This document shows, piece by piece, positions 29,205-34,261 of a DNA stretch of 34,261 bases. A program made the translations under genes and the position numbers. The DNA is from Anaerolineae bacterium. Its GTDB lineage: Bacteria > Chloroflexota > Anaerolineae > 4572-78 > J111. The notes beneath the pieces are model-generated. The model was given only the letters and a program-made list of their open reading frames with translations, searched no databases and was not told the origin of the DNA. The stretch covers positions 1-34,261 of the forward strand of contig JAFGDY010000045.1 in NCBI GenBank assembly GCA_016931895.1. Direction: 5' to 3'. Position 1 is the stretch's first letter. Each line of letters begins with the position of its first letter.

Positions 29205-30587
29205 ATGCCATTGTTTAAAATTAAAACCTGGTCTGGGGTCTCCCTGATTATCTGGTGGGGGCTGCTCACGCCAGCCTGTCTGGCCACGCCGCCGTCTAAT
29301 CCCGGCCCGGTTGTCACTTCTGCGCCAATCACGCCGTCCCTGTCCCCTCAAAGCACTTCAACTGCCACCCGGCCCGCTGCGCTCCACGACGCCCCAACAA
29401 TGTCCTCCCCTTCCACACCCACCAAATCATCCTTCAGCAGCCAAAACGATCTCTTAACCCTGCCTACCGCTTCGGCAACGCCCACCGCGGTCAGTATTCC
29501 CTGCACGGTGAACGTAAACACATTGCCTCTCCGAGAAGGCCCCGGCCCGGGCTACCGCCTGATCAAAACACTATCAACAAACGAAGCAGTGTCCGCTTTT
29601 AAGTGCGCTCCCGGCGGTGAATGGCTACTGGTAGAAACCAGACAAAAAGAAATTGGCTGGCTCCAGGCTAACGCTGTTGCCTGTCAAAATGACCTCACCC
29701 GCCTGCCCATGGCCGGGGGCGTCACCCCTCCAACGCCCCTTCCGGCGCCCCCCGGCGCGCTACCCTCCCCCAAAGCAACCTTTCCGGCCGTTACCCCCGC
29801 GCCCACGCCCACCCTGCCGGCCAATGCCTGGCGCGGCGAATATTACGATAACGCCAGCCTGTTGGGTGAGCCGGTTTTGATCCGCGAAGACCCGGACCTT
29901 AATTTCAACTGGATTTTGGACAGCCCGGCCCCCGGCCTCCCGGCCGATAATTTTTCGGCGCGCTGGACGCGCCTGTTTGACTTTATTGAAGGCGGCGATT
30001 ATCGCTTTTTTGCCGAAGTTGATGACGGCATCCGCCTGTACGTGGACGGCTGGCTGGTGATTGACGCCTGGCATACTTTTCTGCCCGTCCCCTATTCCGG
30101 CGACTTTGCCGACATTGAGCCGGGCTACCACGTTATTACGGTGGAGTATTTTGAATCCGGCGGCCATGCCAATATAAAAGTGTGGGCCGAAAAAACCCGC
30201 TTTATCGCCGCCGAATGGCGCGGGGAATACTATGATAATGCCGACCTGCAAGACCCGGCCTTTTTGATTCGCAGCGATGAAACCATTGATTTTGATTGGG
30301 GTGAAGGCTCGCCCGCCCCCGGCATTGAGGGCAATAGCTTTTCTGTCCGCTGGCGTAAAACGTTCTTTTTTGAGGGCGGGGATTACAAATTTTTTGCCCA
30401 AATAGCCGATAGAGACCGGGTAAAAATTTACCTGGATGGCTGGCTGCTGGTTGACGAGTATCAAGAGGACGGCGGCCTGGTGAGCGGTTACTTTGCCCAG
30501 GTGGGCGCGGGCTACCACGATATAACTGTGGAGTACCACGAAAATGTAGGCCGGGCCGGGATCAAGTTTTATTGGGAGAAGGATTAA
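29205..30587 (+). CDS. Exported protein with an SH3b domain and two PA14 domains
   Basis: 460 residues, ATG at 29205. The N-terminal hydrophobic segment (about 9-25, ending LLTPAC) is a signal peptide, perhaps a lipoprotein one though the lipobox is atypical. A Ser/Thr/Pro linker follows (about 26-95), then an SH3b-like domain (about 98-160, VNVNTLPLREGPGPGYRLIK, GGEWLLVETRQKEIGWLQ), a second Pro-rich linker, and two PA14 domains (about 208-330 and 336-460). Each PA14 unit begins WRGEYYDNA and has FFAEVDDGIRLYVDGWLVID or FFAQIADRDRVKIYLDGWLL. PA14 modules bind carbohydrates in several families; here both are tandem and terminal. Probably a surface glycan-binding protein. It may belong with the glycan genes nearby, but no enzyme domain is visible. 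Confidence 0.85.
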   Translation: MPLFKIKTWSGVSLIIWWGLLTPACLATPPSNPGPVVTSAPITPSLSPQSTSTATRPAALHDAPTMSSPSTPTKSSFSSQNDLLTLPTASATPTAVSIPCTVNVNTLPLREGPGPGYRLIKTLSTNEAVSAFKCAPGGEWLLVETRQKEIGWLQANAVACQNDLTRLPMAGGVTPPTPLPAPPGALPSPKATFPAVTPAPTPTLPANAWRGEYYDNASLLGEPVLIREDPDLNFNWILDSPAPGLPADNFSARWTRLFDFIEGGDYRFFAEVDDGIRLYVDGWLVIDAWHTFLPVPYSGDFADIEPGYHVITVEYFESGGHANIKVWAEKTRFIAAEWRGEYYDNADLQDPAFLIRSDETIDFDWGEGSPAPGIEGNSFSVRWRKTFFFEGGDYKFFAQIADRDRVKIYLDGWLLVDEYQEDGGLVSGYFAQVGAGYHDITVEYHENVGRAGIKFYWEKD

Positions 30588-30599
30588 ATACCGTCATAA

Positions 30600-31019
30600 T
30601 CAAGCCGACAAATTCTCCGGCCCAAAACTGTGGGGCAGTAAATCGGAAAAAGTAAATACTTTGTAATTACCTTCAATGTCGCCGATAATTACGGTCAGGT
30701 TGGGGGCAAACTCGCGCAGTACCTGGCGACACACGCCGCAGGGCATACCACCGTTTATCGTAACCACGGCGATGGCCGCAAAATCTTTATGTCCCTCAGA
30801 CACGGCCTTAAACACAGCTACCCGCTCGGCGCACATCGAGGGGCCGTAGGCGGCATTTTCCACATTGCAGCCCGGGTAGATTTTGCCATCGGCAGTCAAC
30901 AAAGCCGCGCCTACTTTGTAGTGCGAGTAAGGGACATAGGCGTATTCGCGGGCCTTAAGTGCTTCTTCGATCAAATGACCCCATTGAACATTGAGAGGAG
31001 TTTTAGCCGAGTCGGTCAT
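30600..31019 (-). CDS. cdd: Cytidine deaminase
   Basis: 139 residues, ATG at 31019, the usual length of the small homotetrameric enzymes. It hydrolyses cytidine and deoxycytidine to uridine and deoxyuridine in pyrimidine salvage. The zinc site is complete: Cys63 and the proton-shuttle Glu65 in MCAERVA, and Cys94 and Cys97 in MPCGVCRQVL. The substrate loop PYSHYKVGAAL (30-40) and GCNVENAAYGPS (50-61) are canonical. Last gene of the likely glmU-corC-cdd operon, 45 nt after the CBS protein gene, and convergent with the PA14 gene with only 12 nt between the stops. The C-terminal tail FSDLLPHSFGPENL is also typical. Confidence 0.95.
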   Translation of the reverse strand: MTDSAKTPLNVQWGHLIEEALKAREYAYVPYSHYKVGAALLTADGKIYPGCNVENAAYGPSMCAERVAVFKAVSEGHKDFAAIAVVTINGGMPCGVCRQVLREFAPNLTVIIGDIEGNYKVFTFSDLLPHSFGPENLSA

Positions 31020-31064
31020 AATTATCAGGTTAGCAGCCGCTAAATATTCAAACCTGCAACAATT

Positions 31065-32441
31065 TTACGGGGAGTCTGAAACCGTTTTACGCGGGTTACT
31101 CATCAACCTGGATGCGCTTTTTTCATCAGCCGCTCTGGTCTTGCCCTTCTGACCATTCCCTGCGTTATCCTGTAACTGTTGAATTTTCACCCGGCCAATG
31201 CGGCGTCCCTCCACCGCCAACACCGTTAAACGACTCTCGCCCACCTCCACAAAATCGCCCACTTCAGGCACGCGACCAAGCACTGAATAAACCAGCCCGC
31301 CCAGGGTATCGCTCTCGTCGGTGGGCAGGTCAATAGACATAATATTGTTGATGTCGTCCAAATCCGCACGGGCGTTAAAAATATACTCGCTATCGGAAAT
31401 ACGCTCCATGAAGAACTCTTCGCTGTCGTACTCGTCCTGAATTTCACCCACAATTTCTTCCAAAATATCCTCAATGGTTACCAAGCCGGCCATCCCGCCA
31501 TATTCGTCAACCACAATGGCAATATGCACTTTTTCCCGCTGCAACTCGCGCAAAAGGTCGCTGACCGGTTTAGTTTCGGGCACATAGTAAGCATCACGCA
31601 CCAAACATTGTACCTCATCCGGCGCAACGCCATCGCGCCAGTGAGCCAGCAAATCTTTGGCATAGAGGATGCCCTCAATATTATCAATGCTCTCTCTGTA
31701 AACCGGCACCCGTGAGTGGCCGGCCGCCACGATAATATCAAGGGCCTGACGCACCGACGTTCCCGCCTCAATCGCCACCACGTCAATGCGCGGTACCATA
31801 ATCTCGCGGGCCAGGGTATCATCCAGGTTGAAGATAGAATAGATCATCTCCTTTTCATCTTCTTTCAATGCTCCGCCTTCTTCGCTGGCATCCACGTAAG
31901 TGCGTAAATCCTCTTCGGTGATAATCCCCAACCCCTCGCTCTCTCCTTCACCGGAACGGCCGGTCAGCATCCAGCTAACCTTGGTCACAAGCCGGGCCAG
32001 GGGAGTGGCCAGCCGGGATAATAGGTAAATGGGGTGAATTGTCCACAGGGCTATGGTTTCAGCATAGTTACGGGCAATATCCCGGGGAATAAGTTCACCC
32101 AGAATAAGAGTAGTTAAAGCCGCCACCACAACAATGATAGCCGCGGCAATGAGGTTACTGATAGAGATAGCCCGGGCTAAAGGGGTGGTGTAAACCAAAA
32201 CCGCAAAAGCGATAATGGAAAAACCGATAAATTTGAGGGCAAGTTGCTCGGTGGCCAACAAACGAGAAGCATCCTCGGCCAGATCATCAACCAACTCGGC
32301 CCCCCGCCGACCTTCTTCAAGTAATTGTAACCGCCGCCACTTGCGAGTAGAAACGATAGCCTCTTTTGCCGCGGCAAAAAAAGCGTGCAACGCCAGCAAA
32401 ATCAAAAGAACAATTATAGACGCCGTACTGTCAGGGTCCAA
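31065..32441 (-). CDS. CNNM/CorC-type (HlyC/UPF0053) membrane protein with CBS pair
   Basis: 458 residues, TTG start at 32439-32441 supported by GGAG seven bases upstream. An N-terminal DUF21 (CNNM transmembrane) domain covers about residues 1-185, including [20 protein letters not shown] and [19 protein letters not shown] pair follows at about 205-335 ([55 protein letters not shown]). A CorC_HlyC transporter-associated domain covers about 350-435 ([35 protein letters not shown]). Relatives take part in Mg2+/Co2+ efflux or resistance; 'hemolysin' in older annotations is misleading. The final ~25 residues are charged and variable. It lies 38 nt after glmU. Confidence 0.9.
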   Translation of the reverse strand: MDPDSTASIIVLLILLALHAFFAAAKEAIVSTRKWRRLQLLEEGRRGAELVDDLAEDASRLLATEQLALKFIGFSIIAFAVLVYTTPLARAISISNLIAAAIIVVVAALTTLILGELIPRDIARNYAETIALWTIHPIYLLSRLATPLARLVTKVSWMLTGRSGEGESEGLGIITEEDLRTYVDASEEGGALKEDEKEMIYSIFNLDDTLAREIMVPRIDVVAIEAGTSVRQALDIIVAAGHSRVPVYRESIDNIEGILYAKDLLAHWRDGVAPDEVQCLVRDAYYVPETKPVSDLLRELQREKVHIAIVVDEYGGMAGLVTIEDILEEIVGEIQDEYDSEEFFMERISDSEYIFNARADLDDINNIMSIDLPTDESDTLGGLVYSVLGRVPEVGDFVEVGESRLTVLAVEGRRIGRVKIQQLQDNAGNGQKGKTRAADEKSASRLMSNPRKTVSDSP

Positions 32442-32479
32442 CCAAGTACTCCAAGATAAAACAAACTAGAAATTTATCA

Positions 32480-33835
32480 CTATTCTGACGCTGTATTGAT
32501 ATCTTTCAAGCGGGCCGGGACGCCATAGGCCACTGCGCCATCAGGTACATCTTTCTTGACTACGGAACCGGCGCCCGTTTTGGCGTTTTTTCCAATATTG
32601 ACCGGGGCCACCAACATCGTATCGCTGCCAATGAACGCTCCATCACCAATGTTTGTTTGGTGTTTATTGACTCCATCATAGTTGCACGTAATGGTTCCGG
32701 CCCCAATGTTGACATCCGTGCCAATGGCGGCATCGCCTAAATAACTAAAATGGCCCATCTTGGTGCCTGGGCCCAGGTACGAATTTTTGACCTCGCCAAA
32801 ATTACCCATGTGGACTCCTTCGGCCAGGTGGGACCCCTTTCGCAGATGGCCAAACGGGCCAATATCCACGTTATTTTCCATCACTGCCTGCTCAACCACC
32901 GAAAACCGAATCTGACAATGATCACCGATGGTGGAGGCCTCAATATAACTATTAGGGCCAATGATACAATCACGCCCAATGGTGGTTTGACCCATCAGAA
33001 AAGTGTTGGGATAAATAACCGTGTCTGGGCCTATGGTTACGCCCAACTCAATATAAGTGGTCGCCGGATCAAGCATGGTCACCCCGGATTCCATCAGCTT
33101 TTGGTTGACCCGCTGGCGCAAGATAGCTTCAACATGGGCCAGGTGGGCACGATTGTTAATACCCAGCACTTCCGCTGGATCTGCTATGAGTTCGGTTTGA
33201 ACTGTTTTGCCTTGCTCAACCGCAATCCCAATTAAGTTAGTTAAATAATTGTTTTCTTTGTCCCCCGGGGTCACTTTTCCCAAATGATGCCACAGCCACT
33301 CAGCCTCAACAACATAAATACCCGTATTTAGCTCACAAACGGCCCGCTGCTCTGGCGTGCAATCAATCTTTTCAACAACTGCTTGCACAGCTCCCTGCTC
33401 GTCTCGCACCACCCGGCCCAAGCCAAAAGAATGTTCCCGCTCTACCACCAACATGGCTAATGGGCCTTGCGTTCTCTGGTAAACCGCAACCAGGTCTTGT
33501 AAGGTTTGGGGAGATAGTAACGGCATATTTCCATAAGTCGTCAATATAGCATCAGCTTTTCTTTCCAGCAAAGCACGGGCCTGCTGAACCGCATGCCTGC
33601 GGTCCGACTGCGGTGACTGAATAACAAAAGAGGTCTCATCGCCAAATTCAGCCTGTATCCGGTCATTAACTTCAGGCCCTACAATAACCACGGTCTCCAC
33701 CGGGTTTAAAGCTTTTACTGTCTCTAATACATAACCCAACATCGGTTTTCCCAGAATTGGGTGGAAGCTGGCGGGAGTTTTAGATTTCATCTGGTCATCT
33801 ATACCGACGGCCATAATTACAACAGCTAAATTCAT
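32480..33835 (-). CDS. glmU: GlmU-like protein: degenerate uridylyltransferase domain plus intact acetyltransferase domain
   Basis: 451 residues, close to the usual GlmU length. GlmU normally acetylates glucosamine-1-phosphate (C-terminal left-handed beta-helix) and then adds UMP (N-terminal domain) to make UDP-GlcNAc. The C-terminal half is well kept: FGHLRKGSHL (Arg332), VHMGNFGEVKNS, catalytic His362 in MGHFSYLGD, and INIGAG-type text NIGAGTITCNYDGVNKHQ. The N-terminal half has lost the core: the GxGTRM-x-S-x-x-PK motif reads AVGIDDQMKSKTPASFH (Gln15 for Arg, Ala22 for Lys), GTGHA reads DRRHA (78-82), and YGDxPL reads YGNMPL (Asn103 for the metal-binding Asp). ELNTGI and GINNR are retained. 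Possibly a monofunctional acetyltransferase, or a paralog with another sugar-nucleotide role. Confidence 0.85.
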   Translation of the reverse strand: MNLAVVIMAVGIDDQMKSKTPASFHPILGKPMLGYVLETVKALNPVETVVIVGPEVNDRIQAEFGDETSFVIQSPQSDRRHAVQQARALLERKADAILTTYGNMPLLSPQTLQDLVAVYQRTQGPLAMLVVEREHSFGLGRVVRDEQGAVQAVVEKIDCTPEQRAVCELNTGIYVVEAEWLWHHLGKVTPGDKENNYLTNLIGIAVEQGKTVQTELIADPAEVLGINNRAHLAHVEAILRQRVNQKLMESGVTMLDPATTYIELGVTIGPDTVIYPNTFLMGQTTIGRDCIIGPNSYIEASTIGDHCQIRFSVVEQAVMENNVDIGPFGHLRKGSHLAEGVHMGNFGEVKNSYLGPGTKMGHFSYLGDAAIGTDVNIGAGTITCNYDGVNKHQTNIGDGAFIGSDTMLVAPVNIGKNAKTGAGSVVKKDVPDGAVAYGVPARLKDINTASE

Positions 33836-34006
33836 CAGGTAACTCGCTTAGGATCGGGCTTAACCAACATCCTCAAATGCAGTCAGAAAATTCAGCTATC
33901 TTACCGCTGAAGATGGAAGTTATCAAAACGTAGGTTCTTATTAAAAAATGGCGGTTCAATGGGGTAACAATCCATAAACAAGGAGGATTAGATTTACTGC
34001 AACTTT
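33836..34006 (-). other. Presumed long leader of the glmU operon; no gene seen
   Basis: If transcription starts from the promoter at 34007-34035, about 165 nt precede the glmU ATG. The stretch has no ORF or tRNA. A small hairpin (33891-33896 with 33906-33911, TTCAGC/GCTGAA) is followed in the minus-strand sense by only four T residues, too weak to call an attenuator. No known riboswitch core (for example the glmS ribozyme type) is recognisable to me. Confidence 0.35.
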
Positions 34007-34035
34007 ATTGTAACACAGGGTCAACAATATATCAA
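34007..34035 (-). promoter_or_regulatory. Sigma-70-type promoter for the glmU-corC-cdd operon
   Basis: Read on the minus strand, TTGATA (34035-34030), a spacer of exactly 17 bp and TACAAT (34012-34007): five of six consensus bases in each hexamer with optimal spacing. It points towards glmU and lies just downstream of the 5S rRNA terminator. Confidence 0.65.
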
Positions 34036-34132
34036 TAGGGCCTAACCAGTGAGTTTCTTTTTAATTGAGTAACAATTTCTGGAAGCATACTCTTTTTAGT
34101 TTCGGTTTAGTTGGGTTAGGTTGCAGAAAATA

Positions 34133-34142
34133 AAAAAAGCCC
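34133..34142 (-). terminator. T-rich terminator after the 5S rRNA gene
   Basis: On the minus strand the 5S 3' end is followed by GAGGGCTTTTTTTATTTTC. The terminal 5S helix may act as the hairpin with the T run as the release signal. Confidence 0.55.
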
Positions 34143-34143
34143 T

Positions 34144-34259
34144 CTTGGCAATGACCTACTCTCCCGGAGGGTCGCCCCTCAAGTACCATCGGCGCTGGTG
34201 GGCTTAACTGCCGGGTTCGGGATGGAGCCGGGTGTACCCCCACCGCTAAAATCACCAAG
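34144..34259 (-). rRNA. rrf: 5S ribosomal RNA
   Basis: About 116 nt on the minus strand. The two ends pair as helix I (CTTGG with CCAAG). Internal landmarks of bacterial 5S are present in order: a CCCATCCCGAAC-like CTCCATCCCGAACCCGG, CAGTTAAGCCC, CAGCGCCGATGGTACTTG and GGGAGAGTAGGTC. Ends are set by helix I pairing and may be off by one or two bases. A 5S at the edge implies that 23S and 16S genes lie beyond the right edge on the same strand, upstream of it; that is inference. Confidence 0.95.
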
Positions 34260-34261
34260 AA

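Noticed and set aside
29760-30539. 259-codon open frame antisense to the PA14 gene
   Set aside because: It lies fully opposite two well-supported PA14 domains, has no ribosome binding site or recognisable domain, and its openness follows from the codon bias of the real gene.
33886-33911. Attenuator-like hairpin in the glmU leader
   Set aside because: Six-base stem with a nine-base loop and only four T residues; too weak to call a terminator.
34061-34258. 65-codon minus-strand open frame at the right edge
   Set aside because: It lies inside the 5S rRNA gene and its terminator.

Overview
The window looks like a stretch of a Chloroflexota (Anaerolineae-type) chromosome. This is an inference from the very large set of multi-pass GT-C type glycosyltransferases, a substrate-binding protein resembling the RibY/ThiY proteins of that phylum, PA14/SH3 surface lipoprotein-like genes, heptanucleotide tandem repeats and frequent TTG/GTG starts. 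I see no marker that fixes the species.

Region 1 (1-5117, minus strand) holds three tightly packed integral-membrane genes (coupled by an ATGA overlap at 3156-3159). The last one, at the left edge, stops early and may be frameshifted. Region 2 (5118-5501) is a divergent intergenic region carrying two small non-coding insertions. One is a 201-bp MITE-like element with perfect 12-bp terminal inverted repeats and an 8-bp target duplication. The other is an ~84-bp palindromic element bounded by TA. A lone plus-strand GT87-like gene follows (5502-6719).

Region 3 (6697-21344, minus strand) is an 11-gene run, probably one long operon or a few sub-operons. It starts with a DPM1-type GT2 enzyme, continues with GT87-like, GT39-like and related membrane proteins (including a tandem duplicated pair), and has a second GT2 polyprenyl-phosphate sugar synthase in the middle. 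The simplest reading is that the GT2 enzymes load sugars onto a polyprenyl phosphate on the cytoplasmic face and the GT-C proteins transfer them outside the membrane to a glycan, lipid or protein. Degenerate 7-bp tandem repeats lie both between and inside these genes.

Region 4 (21456-30587, plus strand) has a secreted-type esterase followed by a terminator, then a SpoIID/LytB protein with a beta-propeller-like N-terminus. Next is the most unusual locus: an IclR-type regulator fused to a pyridoxamine-phosphate-oxidase-like (FMN-binding fold) domain, in an operon with a complete ABC importer (ATPase, permease, NMT1/THI5-like lipoprotein). A consensus promoter (TTGACA-16-TATAAT) precedes the regulator, with an inverted repeat over its -10 box, and the leader is too short for a riboswitch. 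I propose an FMN/vitamin-responsive, self-regulated vitamin import operon. An SH3b plus two-PA14 surface protein follows.

Region 5 (30600-34261, minus strand) contains glmU, a CNNM/CorC-type CBS protein and cdd as a likely operon read from a TTGATA-17-TACAAT promoter. The GlmU has lost the key residues of its uridylyltransferase half but keeps its acetyltransferase half. A 5S rRNA gene with a T-rich terminator closes the window, so an rRNA operon probably extends past the right edge.
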